56,332 nucleotides of DNA from Mesorhizobium sp. B2-7-2 (GTDB lineage: Bacteria; Pseudomonadota; Alphaproteobacteria; Rhizobiales; Rhizobiaceae). The stretch is from the NCBI RefSeq assembly GCF_006440775.1, contig NZ_VFTZ01000031.1:1-56332 (forward strand). Reading direction: 5' to 3'. Numbering within the stretch: position 1 is the stretch's first letter; each line of letters begins with the position of its first letter. The notes beneath the pieces are model-generated. The model was not told the DNA's origin and did not search any database. It worked only from the letters and a program-made list of their open reading frames with translations. The position numbers and the translations under genes are program-made. Shown piece by piece: positions 36,369 to 45,288 of this stretch.

Positions 36369-36902
36369 TCAGCTCCTCAGGAAATGATCGATCTGCTCGG
36401 ACAGCATGCCATATTCGCGCGAGCCCTTGCCGGTCCGCTTTTCGATTTCCTGGAGCTGCTGCTGCGCGCCGGCGAGATCGCCGATCTGCAGATGCGCCTC
36501 GCCGAGATATTCGCGCACCAGCGTGTAATTCGGGTCGATCCGCAGCGCTTCCTCGTAATAGCCGAGGCCGACGGTGACGCGGCCCGAATGGCGGTGCGAA
36601 TAGCCGAGATAGTTGAGGATGCGCGGATCCTGCTTGTTGGCGGCGAGCGTCAACACCGAGATCGCTTCGTCATAGCGCCCGGCCATCGCCAGATCGTGGC
36701 CGGCCTCGTAGATGCTGTCGTCGTCCAGCATGCCATATTGCGGCTTAACGCATTTGTTCTTCTTCTTGTCCCAGACCTCGCCCTTCTTGCAGGTGGTCGT
36801 CTGGCCACCGCTGCTGCCGCTTTCGCCAGCCGCAAATGCCGGTGCAACGAACAGCGGCAGCGCCGCAATAGCCATGACCTGAACAAGTAAACGTCTGCGC
36901 AT
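36369..36902 (-). CDS. exported TPR-repeat protein
   Basis: 177 aa. Signal peptide MRRRLLVQVMAIAALPLFVAPAFAAG (first 20 shown partly as MRRRLLVQVMAIAALPLFVA), a short Cys-containing segment TCKKGEVWDKKKNKCVKP, then three or four TPR units (YEAGHDLAMAGRYDEAISVL, ILNYLGYSHRHSGRVTVGLGYYEEAL, TLVREYLGEAHLQIGDLAGA). Predicted periplasmic scaffold; partner unknown. Own terminator downstream. Confidence 0.82.
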   Translation of the reverse strand: MRRRLLVQVMAIAALPLFVAPAFAAGESGSSGGQTTTCKKGEVWDKKKNKCVKPQYGMLDDDSIYEAGHDLAMAGRYDEAISVLTLAANKQDPRILNYLGYSHRHSGRVTVGLGYYEEALRIDPNYTLVREYLGEAHLQIGDLAGAQQQLQEIEKRTGKGSREYGMLSEQIDHFLRS

Positions 36903-37079
36903 CGAAGCCTCCGTGAGTGTGACAATGCCAGATTAACGCCGCCTTGGCGCGGTTTCATCCCGAAATGCGGACGACTGCCTAACTATTTTGAACGGTCGGA
37001 CAGTAGCCGATACCTGCGGACGTGACGCGCGCTTTAATTCCGCTATCATCGGACCAAGCGCATCACGTGGAGAAGGACC

Positions 37080-37505
37080 GTGCAGCAGCGCCTCGAGAAG
37101 GAGTGGGAACTTTCGATCGATCCGGACACGGTGCGCCTGTTCATCCTCAAGGCGAAGGCGCTGAGTGCTGCCGTCAACGAGGACTATGACGACGGCGCTG
37201 AGCACGAGGTCGAATTCGACGGCGACACCCATGACAGCCACCATCATGACGGCCTTGTCGAGGAAGCCTCGGAAGACCTGACCGAGGAAGAATTGCGCGA
37301 GCTGATCAACGATCTCAATATCGACGAAGCGGCCGAGCTGATCGCGCTCGCCTGGGTCGGGCGCGGCGACTATGAGGCATCCGAATGGGCGGACGCGGTG
37401 GCCGCCGCCAGGGAGCGTCCCAGGAAGCGCGCGGCCAAATATCTGCTCGGCCTGCCGATGCTTGCCGACTGGCTGGAGGAAGGCCTTGAAGCCATCGGCG
37501 CGTAA
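37080..37505 (+). CDS. DUF3775 domain protein
   Basis: 141 aa, acidic. The C-terminal half LTEEELRELINDLNIDEAAELIALAWVGRGDYEASEW is characteristic of DUF3775, found in alphaproteobacteria and without known function. A His/Asp-rich stretch (DSHHHDG) lies in the middle. GTG start at 37080 preceded by GGAGAAGG. Cytosolic. Confidence 0.82.
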   Translation: MQQRLEKEWELSIDPDTVRLFILKAKALSAAVNEDYDDGAEHEVEFDGDTHDSHHHDGLVEEASEDLTEEELRELINDLNIDEAAELIALAWVGRGDYEASEWADAVAAARERPRKRAAKYLLGLPMLADWLEEGLEAIGA

Positions 37506-37580
37506 CGCGCCGGTAACCGATTGTGATCGGCAAGGCAGCCGACACAGGCAACTTCGCAACGCGACCGCCGTTTCGGGGCG

Positions 37581-38627
37581 ATGGCAACGCTGAGCTTTTC
37601 CCGATTTTGCAGATTGGCGCTGCCTGTGGCGGCTGCGGTGCTGCTGGTTACGCCGGCCATGGCCAAGCATCATCATCGGCATAAAAGACACCTGCCGCCG
37701 GCCAGCCAGAGTGCCGCTCCGGCTCCGGAAACGCCGCCGGCGACCCCGGTTCCAGGGTCGCGTCCGCAGGATCTGGAGAACGGCACTGAGAAGTCCGGGC
37801 AAGGCAAGCCGCGCGCGGACGGCAGCGACGACGTCCTCAACCAGCAGAAATCGCATCCGAAATGGGACGCCCGTCCGCCGCGTTCGAAGAGCGCTCAATC
37901 CGCGCCGCGGACGGAATCCGAGCCGCAGACGCCGGATGTCGTGCCGACGCCCCCGCAGAAGCCCACCGAACTGGAGCCGGAGCCGCCGGAAACCGCGCCG
38001 CAGCCATCGGAAAGACCCGAACCGCCGGGCGAGGAAAAGATGCTTCCCGATCCGCGCTCGGCCGACATGCCGGCCGACACGATGCCGGCGGAAGAAACCG
38101 CGTGCCGCGAGCGGCTGAAGGCGCTGGGCGTCGAGTTCGAGGAGCACAAGGCCGAGCACGATGCGGAAATCGGCTGCTCGATCCCCTATCCGGTAATTTT
38201 GAAAACGCTCGGCAAGTCCATCGGCATCAGTCCCGGTACCGAGCTCAACTGCCGGATGGCCGAGGCGGCGGCGCGCTTCATGGCCGAAATCGTCCAGCCC
38301 ACGGCGAAGGCCGAGCTCGGCGCCGATTTGAAGTCGGTCAACCAGGGCTCGGCCTTTGTCTGCCGCCCGCGCAACGGCACCCGCAAACTGTCCGAACACG
38401 CCTTCGGCAACGCGCTCGACATCGCCAGCTTCACCTTGTCGGACGGGAGGAAGATCGAGATCGGGCCGACGCCGCCGGAGAAGGACGCAAAATTCCTCGA
38501 CGCGGTGCGCAAGGCTGCCTGCGGGCCGTTCAAGACGGTGCTCGGGCCAGGCGCCGATCCCGACCACGCGCTGCATTTCCACCTCGATCTGGAGCCCCGC
38601 CGCCACGGCGGAACCTTCTGCCAATAG
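37581..38627 (+). CDS. extensin-like C-terminal domain protein (first copy)
   Basis: 348 aa. Signal peptide (LALPVAAAVLLVTPAMA), a His-rich patch (KHHHRHKRH), about 130 residues of Pro/Glu-rich linker, then an extensin-like C-terminal domain: CRERLKALGVEF, CSIPYPVIL, SEHAFGNALDIASF and HALHFHLDLEPRRHGGTFCQ. The His/Asp pattern resembles zinc D-Ala-D-Ala peptidases, so a peptidoglycan role is plausible; not proven. A paralogue follows directly. Confidence 0.87.
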   Translation: MATLSFSRFCRLALPVAAAVLLVTPAMAKHHHRHKRHLPPASQSAAPAPETPPATPVPGSRPQDLENGTEKSGQGKPRADGSDDVLNQQKSHPKWDARPPRSKSAQSAPRTESEPQTPDVVPTPPQKPTELEPEPPETAPQPSERPEPPGEEKMLPDPRSADMPADTMPAEETACRERLKALGVEFEEHKAEHDAEIGCSIPYPVILKTLGKSIGISPGTELNCRMAEAAARFMAEIVQPTAKAELGADLKSVNQGSAFVCRPRNGTRKLSEHAFGNALDIASFTLSDGRKIEIGPTPPEKDAKFLDAVRKAACGPFKTVLGPGADPDHALHFHLDLEPRRHGGTFCQ

Positions 38628-38793
38628 GTGAATTCCGAAAGTCTTGCCCGCGCCAAACCAAGAACAGCGCCGCAATTCCGCCCCATGCATGAATGCCGGC
38701 GCTGATCTTTCCTTTACTGTTGGCGGTTAACCTTGTGCCATTCGGATCATGATCCCAGTTGGGCTCGGATCTTGGGGACAAGGACGCCTTTCA

Positions 38794-39618
38794 ATGGCTC
38801 GAGGACTTGGCGCCATGCTGGTGGCGGCGCGACGGAGCAAGCGTGTCACGATCGTCGGGCTGGCCGCGGGCGTCGCCATGGCGGCGATATCGGCCTGCAC
38901 GACCGGCGACGTCTTTGCGCTGCAGCCGGCCGTCGATGTCGGCAGCCAGACGGCAGCCGTGCCGCAGCCCGATGCGCCGCAATATTCCGGAATGCAGCGT
39001 CTTGTTCCGTCCAACCCTTATATGACGCAGGCCGCCTATCCGCGCATGGACGAGCCGATGTCGCCTCTCGAGCAGATGCCGGCCAGCGAGATCGACTGCC
39101 GCAACGAGCTGAAGCGGATGGGTGTCGTCTATCAGGATGTCCAGCCGATCCATGAGGGCCAGTGCGGCATCGATTATCCGGTAAAAGTCTCGGCCATCGG
39201 CAACGTCGCCATGACGCCCGCGGCGACGCTGACCTGCAACATGGCCGCCACCTTCGCCGCCTGGACGAAGAACGAGCTGCAGCCGGCTGCCCGCTGGCGC
39301 TATTTCTCCGGCGTCAAGGCGATCCATCAGGGCTCCAGCTATTCCTGCCGCAACATCGCTGGCGAAGGCGTGCTGTCCGAGCACGGCAAGGGCAACGCCC
39401 TCGACGTCATGAGCATCGAGCTCAACAATGGCGACGACATCGACGTCCGCAAGCCCGGCCTGTTCGCCTTTCGCACGCGCGGCTTCCTCAACAATGTACG
39501 CGCCGACGGTTGCGAGTATTTCACCACGGTGCTCGGCCCCGGCTACAACTACGACCACCGCAACCATTTCCATTTCGACATCAAGAACCGCAAAAGCGGT
39601 TACCGCGCCTGCCGCTGA
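38794..39618 (+). CDS. extensin-like C-terminal domain lipoprotein (second copy)
   Basis: 274 aa. Probable lipoprotein signal ending in ISAC, short linker, and the same domain as the preceding gene: CRNELKRMGVVYQD, CGIDYPVKV, SEHGKGNALDVMSIEL, NHFHFDIKNRKSGYRACR. The ATG at 38794 has AAGGA upstream; an ATG at 38749 has none. Tandem paralogues suggest duplication. Likely envelope-localised. Confidence 0.85.
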   Translation: MARGLGAMLVAARRSKRVTIVGLAAGVAMAAISACTTGDVFALQPAVDVGSQTAAVPQPDAPQYSGMQRLVPSNPYMTQAAYPRMDEPMSPLEQMPASEIDCRNELKRMGVVYQDVQPIHEGQCGIDYPVKVSAIGNVAMTPAATLTCNMAATFAAWTKNELQPAARWRYFSGVKAIHQGSSYSCRNIAGEGVLSEHGKGNALDVMSIELNNGDDIDVRKPGLFAFRTRGFLNNVRADGCEYFTTVLGPGYNYDHRNHFHFDIKNRKSGYRACR

Positions 39619-39679
39619 GGCTGCTCTGCCCAAAACGGCCAACATCGCATAAAATGGTCGCGCGTGGATTTGGGAGCGG

Positions 39680-40393
39680 TTGGCTGTGGGTGGGCGAAGC
39701 CTGAGACGACGCGCGGCGATCTGGATCGCGGCCTTCTGCGCCTTCTACGTGGCCCTCGCCTATCTCGCCGCGCCGGAATTCTGGACCTGGCGGGAGCGCG
39801 GCTTCCGCACCCGGCCCTTCGAGATGGTGACGCATACGCCGCAGGGCATTACCGGCGACCCGATCAATGTCGGCCTGGTCGGCACCGAAAAGGAAGTTGT
39901 CCACGCCTTCGCCGTCGCCGGCTGGGACACTGCCGATGCCGTGACGCTGCGGACCGCGATCGACATCGGCGAAAGCGTCTTGTTTTCCCGCCCCTATCCC
40001 GATGCGCCGATGAGCCGCCTTTTGTTCGAGGGCCGAGCCCAGGACCTGGCCTTCGAGAAACCGGTCGGCGACAGCGCCGACCGGCGCCACCACGTCCGCT
40101 TCTGGCAGACGGACACGGTGGGCGACGACGGCCGCCGGCTCTGGCTGGGCGCCGCGAGCTTCGACCGCGGCGTCGGCCTCAGCCACGATACCGGCGCCGT
40201 CACCCACCATATCGGCCCCGACATCGACGCGGAGCGCGACTTCCTGATCGGCGATCTGAAGACCGCCGGCCTTCTGGCCTCCACCAGCGAGATACCCGGG
40301 ATCGGCGCCACCAAGGCCGGACGCAATGGCGGCGGCGATCCCTATTTCACCGACGGCATGGCGGTGATCGGCGTTCTGAAGACGCAGCAGTGA
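39680..40393 (+). CDS. LssY C-terminal domain membrane-anchored protein
   Basis: 237 aa. One N-terminal TM segment (AAIWIAAFCAFYVALAYLAA) and a LssY_C domain: GDPINVGLVGTEKEVVHAFAVAGW, SPYPDAPMS-like region RPYPDAPMSRLLFEGR, RRHHVRFW, and HHIGPDIDAERDFLIGDL. The domain occurs alone or joined to PAP2 phosphatases; function unknown. TTG start at 39680 behind GGGAG, with a GTG two codons on as alternative. Confidence 0.8.
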   Translation: MAVGGRSLRRRAAIWIAAFCAFYVALAYLAAPEFWTWRERGFRTRPFEMVTHTPQGITGDPINVGLVGTEKEVVHAFAVAGWDTADAVTLRTAIDIGESVLFSRPYPDAPMSRLLFEGRAQDLAFEKPVGDSADRRHHVRFWQTDTVGDDGRRLWLGAASFDRGVGLSHDTGAVTHHIGPDIDAERDFLIGDLKTAGLLASTSEIPGIGATKAGRNGGGDPYFTDGMAVIGVLKTQQ

Positions 40394-40565
40394 CGGCGCA
40401 CCCGTCACGCGCGCGCTGACGCCGAAGGTGCGCGTCGTCGTCGACGCGCTTGTCGGGCATTTTTCGGCGCCGCTTTGGGATGCCGCCTGAACAGCGCGCC
40501 TGTCATGTTCCAAAAATACCGACGGGCTATTTTCGAACGCACTGCAGCAATGCTATTGACCGCCC

Positions 40566-41879
40566 ATGCTATATGTTGAAATCGCCGTCGTGGCCGTCCT
40601 CATTCTGGTGAACGGCCTCTTGTCGATGTCGGAGCTCGCTATCGTCTCGTCGCGGCCCGCCCGCCTCAAGGCGATGATCGACCGCAACGTCAGGGGCGCC
40701 GGCCGCGCGCTGGCGCTCGGCTCTAATCCCGGCAAGTTCCTGTCCTCGGTGCAGATCGGCATCACCCTGGTCGGCGTTCTCTCCGGCGCCTTTTCGGGCG
40801 CGACGCTCGGCGAAAGGCTGGCGCAATATCTGGCGTCGACCGGCATCCGCGAAAACATCGCCGATCCTGTCGGCGTCGGCATCGTCGTCGCTTTGATCAC
40901 CTATGCCTCGCTTATCGTCGGCGAGCTGGTGCCGAAGCAGATCGCGCTCAAGGATCCGGAGCGCGTCGCCGTCAGAGCCGCGCCGGCAATGACCATCCTC
41001 GCCACCTTCTCGGCGCCGCTGGTCTTCCTGCTCGACCTCTCGGGCCGAGCCGTGCTTTGGCTGCTTGGGCAGGCCGGCGAGACCGAAGAGAAAGTCACCG
41101 ACGAGGAGATCAAGATGCTGGTCGCCGAGGCCGAGCATCACGGCACCATCGAATCCGACGAGCGCCGCATGATCGCCGGCGTCATGCGTCTCGGCGACCG
41201 CGCCGTGCGCGCCGTCATGACGCCGCGCACCGAGGTCGACTGGCTGAACCTGCAGTCCGACGAGACCACCGTCAAAAAGCTTCTGATGGATACCCAGCAC
41301 TCGCGCCTGCCCGTCGGCGACGGCAATGTCGACGCCATGGTCGGCGTTATCCAGACGCGCGACGTGCTGGCCGCTCTTCTCGCCGGCAGGGTGCTGGATC
41401 CGCGCCAGCATGTGCGCGCCGCCCCCATCGTGCATGACCAGGCCGACGCGCTCGACGTCCTGCAGAAGCTGAGGGAATCGGACGTGCCGATGGCGCTCGT
41501 TCATGACGAATACGGCCATTTCGAAGGCATCGTCACGCCGGCCGACATCCTCGAAGCCATCACCGGCGTGTTCCGCTCCGACCTCGAGGCCGGCGAGGAA
41601 GAGAACGCAGTCAAGCGCGATGACGGCTCGTGGCTGCTCGCCGGCTACATGCAGGCCGACGAGATGGCCGAGGTGCTTGGCATCGATCTGCCCGAAAACC
41701 GCGACTACGAGACCGTCGCCGGCTATGTGCTGTCGCATCTGCATCATCTTCCGACCACCGGCGAATGCGTCGACGCGCAAGGCTGGCGTTTCGAGGTGGT
41801 CGACCTCGACGGCCGCCGCATCGACAAGCTGATCGCCACCCGCCTGCCCGACGGCCATCGCCCTGTGGCGCGGCGGTAG
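40566..41879 (+). CDS. CNNM/CorC-HlyC family transmembrane protein
   Basis: 437 aa. DUF21/CNNM membrane domain (residues about 1-180: NGLLSMSELAIVSSRPARLKAM, GVLSGAFSGATLGERLA, LIVGELVPKQIAL), a CBS pair (MTPRTEVDWLNL, DVPMALVHDEYGHFEGIVTPADILEAI), and the C-terminal CorC_HlyC domain. Members move or sense Mg2+ or other divalent ions; the old name hemolysin is misleading. Full length. Confidence 0.92.
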   Translation: MLYVEIAVVAVLILVNGLLSMSELAIVSSRPARLKAMIDRNVRGAGRALALGSNPGKFLSSVQIGITLVGVLSGAFSGATLGERLAQYLASTGIRENIADPVGVGIVVALITYASLIVGELVPKQIALKDPERVAVRAAPAMTILATFSAPLVFLLDLSGRAVLWLLGQAGETEEKVTDEEIKMLVAEAEHHGTIESDERRMIAGVMRLGDRAVRAVMTPRTEVDWLNLQSDETTVKKLLMDTQHSRLPVGDGNVDAMVGVIQTRDVLAALLAGRVLDPRQHVRAAPIVHDQADALDVLQKLRESDVPMALVHDEYGHFEGIVTPADILEAITGVFRSDLEAGEEENAVKRDDGSWLLAGYMQADEMAEVLGIDLPENRDYETVAGYVLSHLHHLPTTGECVDAQGWRFEVVDLDGRRIDKLIATRLPDGHRPVARR

Positions 41880-42045
41880 CCAGCACGGCCTGCTAGACGT
41901 AGCCTCTACCGCATAGCCAGATGCGGATTGAGACCAATTTGAGGGCGGCGAGACAGCCAGCTTGTCATATCGGGTGACAATACGGCGGAACTGCTTGGCA
42001 GGTCATATAGGCTCATGCTGAGCCTGCATTAGATTCAGCCGCGAT

Positions 42046-42441
42046 ATGAAAGTCTCGGTCGGAAACGACCATTGCGAACCTACGCCCAAGAAGGATATGT
42101 TGCCGCGGCGCGCAGGCATCCCGCTTCATCATCGCGCATGTTCCATGAAAGCAAAGAATAGATTCGACTCGCTCATGCACGCGGTCTGTGTTGGTCATGG
42201 CTATTGTGGAGGAAGGCACGGCGACAAGTTCATGCATGTCACCGATTTTATTCCTCAATCCGGCGATGTTACAGCGGATCAGTTCGTGGAATGGGTATTT
42301 CTAGCTGAATATGAGAATGAGAGTGAGCGAATGTCTCCCAGATGGGATCGGCATCGCCAGAGGATGCGAGACTATTTTGTTGAGCACATGGGATCAGACG
42401 TCGTCGATGCCAGCCAACTAAAATGTGGCGTGGAGGGCTAA
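42046..42441 (+). CDS. hypothetical protein
   Basis: Up to 131 aa, no known family recognised. The convincing part begins around RFDSLMHAVCVGHGYCGG and continues to the end with an acidic, helical C-terminus (QFVEWVFLAEYENESERM, RMRDYFVEHMGSDVVDA). Starts at 42046, 42097 or 42145 are possible; none has a good ribosome-binding site. Codon use is less GC-rich than neighbours, which together with the adjacent MITE suggests acquired DNA. Confidence 0.55.
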   Translation: MKVSVGNDHCEPTPKKDMLPRRAGIPLHHRACSMKAKNRFDSLMHAVCVGHGYCGGRHGDKFMHVTDFIPQSGDVTADQFVEWVFLAEYENESERMSPRWDRHRQRMRDYFVEHMGSDVVDASQLKCGVEG

Positions 42442-42501
42442 GTCAACCCTTTACTCTGCTTCCCACTCATCTCGGTCATACCGCATTTATGAGTTTACGA
42501 C

Positions 42502-42888
42502 CTAGTTCTCCGACACAGGGATTTTGAAAGATTGCCGTTTGTCTTGGTGCAAGATTTTCCGTTCATTTCCGTGAAATCAGCACAAATGCCGGGGATTGGT
42601 TGAAGCCGCCCCAACTTCGTCATTCTATGGCGGAGCAAGGAGCGAAGCGACGCGGCGCAGACCATAGAATCCATTCCGTGACTTGGAAGCGCCGCCGCGG
42701 TGCAGAATTTTGCTCCGTTGCACGCCTTGACGAAGGTAACGGCATGGATTCCAGGGTCTTCGCGACGGAGCTTCGCTCCTGCTCCGCCCTGGAATGACGA
42801 TCGCGATGGGCGTTTTCGGCCAATCTCCAACGCATGCCACCAACGCAAACAGAGCCGACCGGTCAAAATCCCTGAGCAGTGCCACTAG
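42502..42888 (-). mobile_element. MITE-like element, copy B (387 bp)
   Basis: Reverse-orientation relative of the element at 25247-25632: CTAG at both ends (42502-42505, 42885-42888), the 12-bp inverted repeats CAGGGATTTTGA and TCAAAATCCCTG just inside, and the same internal stem-loop modules (CGTCAT at 42618 to ATGACG at 42798). No transposase gene. Small frames in it and in copy A are not genes. Confidence 0.8.
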
Positions 42889-42922
42889 GATGAACTTCCG
42901 GCTTTGGCCGACGTTCACCTGA

Positions 42923-43333
42923 ATGGTCACGAACGTCTTCGTCTTTGGCACCTTGAAAAGAGGGTTTCCCCTGCACGAGCAGGGTTTGAGCGGGGCCGCG
43001 TTTTCTGGCAATCGTCGGACGCATGAGCGGTTTCCAATGCTGATTGCTGGACCTCGCTTCGTTCCGATGATGTTCAACGAACCGGGTGTCGGTTTCCAGG
43101 TCGCCGGCGAACTCTACGAGGTCGATGATCGCACCCTCTCGCGCCTCGATGCCATTGAATCCGTCGGCGCGCCCGGCAGTTTGCGCGTGCCGATCGAGGT
43201 TGAGCATCTCGAGGGCGGACAGTCGACCGCAGCGCAGGTCTATATGAAATCCCGGCATCTCGCAGATCCCGTGCATTCGGGATATCTCGCCTGTTACAAT
43301 AACCGGCGCTTCGTTCTTCCTGCGAGAACGTAG
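42923..43333 (+). CDS. gamma-glutamylcyclotransferase-like (AIG2) protein
   Basis: 136 aa. Substrate-binding loop FVFGTLKRGFPLHE near the N-terminus (YGTLxxG consensus), catalytic Glu in LSRLDAIES, and GELYEVDD. Members cyclise gamma-glutamyl amines or glutathione fragments to 5-oxoproline; substrate unknown. It starts 34 bp after the MITE end, so its promoter may lie in the element. Confidence 0.87.
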   Translation: MVTNVFVFGTLKRGFPLHEQGLSGAAFSGNRRTHERFPMLIAGPRFVPMMFNEPGVGFQVAGELYEVDDRTLSRLDAIESVGAPGSLRVPIEVEHLEGGQSTAAQVYMKSRHLADPVHSGYLACYNNRRFVLPART

Positions 43334-43499
43334 CGACTTCGCCCGCCTCCGGAAGTTTTGTATTTTCGGTTCAAGAAGCGGTTGGCCTGCCACCGCTCGA
43401 GCTTTCCCATCCGGCGGCAGCGATCGTGATCAGAGCGGCGCCGAGCAGCAACGGCCTGCGCCGCTTCCTGACGACGGCACTTGAGGCCAGTTAGCTTGG

Positions 43500-43865
43500 C
43501 TATTCCCGGACAAAGGTGTCGAGGCTGGTGCCGAAGGCGCGCCAGGTTCCTACCTGCTTGCGGGAAGCGGTTTCGCCCTCCTTGCCGGTGATGGTGCTGC
43601 CGGCCACTGTCAGCCACATCGTCTCCAGCTTGCCGTCCCGCAATATGCCGGTGTAGCTCACCGCGGCGGGGCCGGCCGTACCCTCGCCGGCGGCCGTTAC
43701 TCCAATCACGTCGCCATGCGCGATGCCGGATATCGGCACGGTCTGTCCATAGAAGCTGCTGTCTTCGAGCGCCGTGCGAAACGTGCCTTCAATCCGGCCG
43801 CCGTCCTCGCCGGTGATGTCGAGGACGGACCCATACTGATTGCGCCATCTGCCAAGCCAAGGCAT
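43500..43865 (-). CDS. avidin/streptavidin-family protein
   Basis: 121 aa beta-barrel. Compared with streptavidin: GRWRNQYGS keeps Asn9 and Ser13 (N23, S27), ETMWLTV keeps Trp84 (W108), GTWRAFGTSLDTF keeps Trp108 and Asp116 (W120, D128); but the W79 place reads Val (IGVTA) and the W92 place reads Tyr (SYTGI). Biotin binding is thus possible but perhaps weaker. Unlike secreted bacterial avidins it has no signal peptide when started at the ATG at 43865, which has GGAGGAGCGGG upstream. Alignment is by eye. Confidence 0.78.
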   Translation of the reverse strand: MPWLGRWRNQYGSVLDITGEDGGRIEGTFRTALEDSSFYGQTVPISGIAHGDVIGVTAAGEGTAGPAAVSYTGILRDGKLETMWLTVAGSTITGKEGETASRKQVGTWRAFGTSLDTFVRE

Positions 43866-44004
43866 CCCGCTCCTCCACGACTGTCCTGTCTTTGTCTTCG
43901 GTGGATTCGGGCCTGCATCTAACGCGCCGTTCCGAGCGGTCAACAGTGCGACGGCTTAAAGGGATCAGCCCGGGATCCAGGCAAGACAGGCAGCTCGGCA
44001 AATC

Positions 44005-44034
44005 GAAAGGGGCAGCGCTGGCGCCGCCCCTTTC
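44005..44034 (-). terminator. hairpin after the FMN reductase gene
   Basis: Perfect 9-bp stem GAAAGGGGC/GCCCCTTTC (44005-44013 with 44026-44034), GC-rich loop. Minus-strand reading ends in TTTCGATTT, a modest U tract. Likely ends the FMN-reductase transcript before the avidin-like gene. Confidence 0.65.
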
Positions 44035-44063
44035 TCACTGGGAGGACAGTGTCGATCGACCGC

Positions 44064-44669
44064 TCAGGCGGCCTGGGCTTCGCCGGCGATCGCGTCGGCG
44101 GCGCGGGCCGCTTTCAGCACCCTTGCCCACCAGGCGACGTCGTTGACCAGCGCGGCGGCCGACTGGTTCAGGTGCTCGAGATCCTCGAGCTTCTTCTCGC
44201 CCTGGCGAACCGCAAGGAAATCGCCCCAGGCGATGTGCACCGCCGACTTGACGGGCGCCATCTGCAGCTCGATGGCGATCAGGCGAAGGTGCTCGATCGC
44301 GCGCGAGCCGCCGACGCTGCCATAGCCGACGAAGCCGGCCGGCTTCTTGTTCCACTCATTGGCGGCGTAATCGATGGCGTTCTTCAGTACTCCGGTCGGG
44401 GCGTGATTGTATTCGGCGGCGGTGAAGATGAAGCCGTCGAACTCGGCGACCTTCTTCTGCCAGCGCTGCGCCACTTCGTTCTGCGACGGCGCCCAGGCGG
44501 ACGAAGCGACCTCGTCGAAGAAGGGCAGCGGCCAGTCGCGCAGATCGACGATCTCGACATCGATATCGGCGTGCGACTTGGCGATCTTGGCGATCCACTG
44601 CGTCGGCACGTCGGCGAAGCGGGCGGCGCGCGTCGAACCGACGACAATGGCGATTTTGGGCTTGGACAT
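44064..44669 (-). CDS. NADPH-dependent FMN reductase
   Basis: 201 aa flavodoxin-like enzyme. FMN-phosphate loop GSTRAARFADVPTQWI, flavin-binding FTAAEYNHAPTGVLKNAIDY and GYGSVGGSRAIEHLR. Reduces FMN, quinones or azo compounds using NAD(P)H. The ATG at 44669 follows GGAGAGCC. Divergent from an HxlR regulator, with a dyad in the shared promoter region, so it is probably regulated by that protein. Confidence 0.92.
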   Translation of the reverse strand: MSKPKIAIVVGSTRAARFADVPTQWIAKIAKSHADIDVEIVDLRDWPLPFFDEVASSAWAPSQNEVAQRWQKKVAEFDGFIFTAAEYNHAPTGVLKNAIDYAANEWNKKPAGFVGYGSVGGSRAIEHLRLIAIELQMAPVKSAVHIAWGDFLAVRQGEKKLEDLEHLNQSAAALVNDVAWWARVLKAARAADAIAGEAQAA

Positions 44670-44695
44670 AAGGGGCTCTCCTTGCGGGAATTTCT

Positions 44696-44712
44696 GGTAT
44701 CGTTTGGATACC
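44696..44712. promoter_or_regulatory. dyad in the HxlR/FMN reductase divergent promoter
   Basis: Inverted repeat GGTATC-N5-GATACC, with a further GATAC half-site at 44725. It lies between two divergent starts, where HxlR-family regulators usually bind. Promoter boxes cannot be assigned with confidence. Confidence 0.5.
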
Positions 44713-44759
44713 GGCGCTATATGTGATACTGACAAATCGACGCGCAAGGAGGCACTTCT

Positions 44760-45128
44760 TTGTTACTGAGGCACCCGCACAACACCGAGGACTGCCGGGC
44801 CGTTTCAGAAATCCTGCAACGGGTCGGCGACAAATGGACGGTGCTCGTGGTCGGCAAGCTCGGCGGCGGACCAATGCGCTTCAACGAATTGCGCGCCGCC
44901 GTTGGCGGAATTTCGCAAAAGATGCTGACCACCACCTTGCGCGGTTTGGAGCGCGACGGCTTCGTCACGCGCAAAGTGTTTCCGACCATTCCGCCACGTG
45001 TCGATTACGAGCTCACCCAACTCGGTCACGAGCTCCTCGTGCCGGTCGGCGCGCTCGGCGAGTGGGCGCGCAAGAACACCAATCGGGTCCGCGAAGCGCG
45101 CGCGAAATTTGACGGCCTCCAGGCCTGA
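44760..45128 (+). CDS. HxlR family transcriptional regulator
   Basis: 122 aa winged helix. NTEDCRAVSEILQRVGDKWTVLVVGKL (shown partly: CRAVSEILQRVGDKWTVLV), RFNELRAAVGGISQKMLTTTLRGLERDG and the C-terminal VDYELTQLGHELL are typical. The conserved N-terminal Cys (in EDC) senses quinones, aldehydes or oxidants in several members. TTG start behind AAGGAGG. Likely controls the divergent FMN reductase gene. A terminator overlaps its stop codon. Confidence 0.92.
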   Translation: MLLRHPHNTEDCRAVSEILQRVGDKWTVLVVGKLGGGPMRFNELRAAVGGISQKMLTTTLRGLERDGFVTRKVFPTIPPRVDYELTQLGHELLVPVGALGEWARKNTNRVREARAKFDGLQA

Positions 45129-45152
45129 AACCCTTGCAATGCAAGGGTTTTT
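45128..45152 (+). terminator. Rho-independent terminator of the HxlR gene
   Basis: Perfect 10-bp stem AAACCCTTGC/GCAAGGGTTT with 3-nt loop and T run, starting at the last base of the stop codon. Confidence 0.9.
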
Positions 45153-45288
45153 AGCCTGCCTATGAAACCGTGGGCCTCAGCGCCGGTCGCATCGCGTTTT
45201 CGGTTTGGATCGGAGCCTCCGCGGTTCCGCCGCTGGCGTCGCCGGGCAACCGGTTCGCCAGGATGACCCGTCTTTAGCCGGCAACCGA

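Noticed and set aside
36933..38690. 585-codon minus-strand frame
   Set aside because: Mirrors DUF3775 and extensin-like genes; Arg/Gly-rich with no domain.
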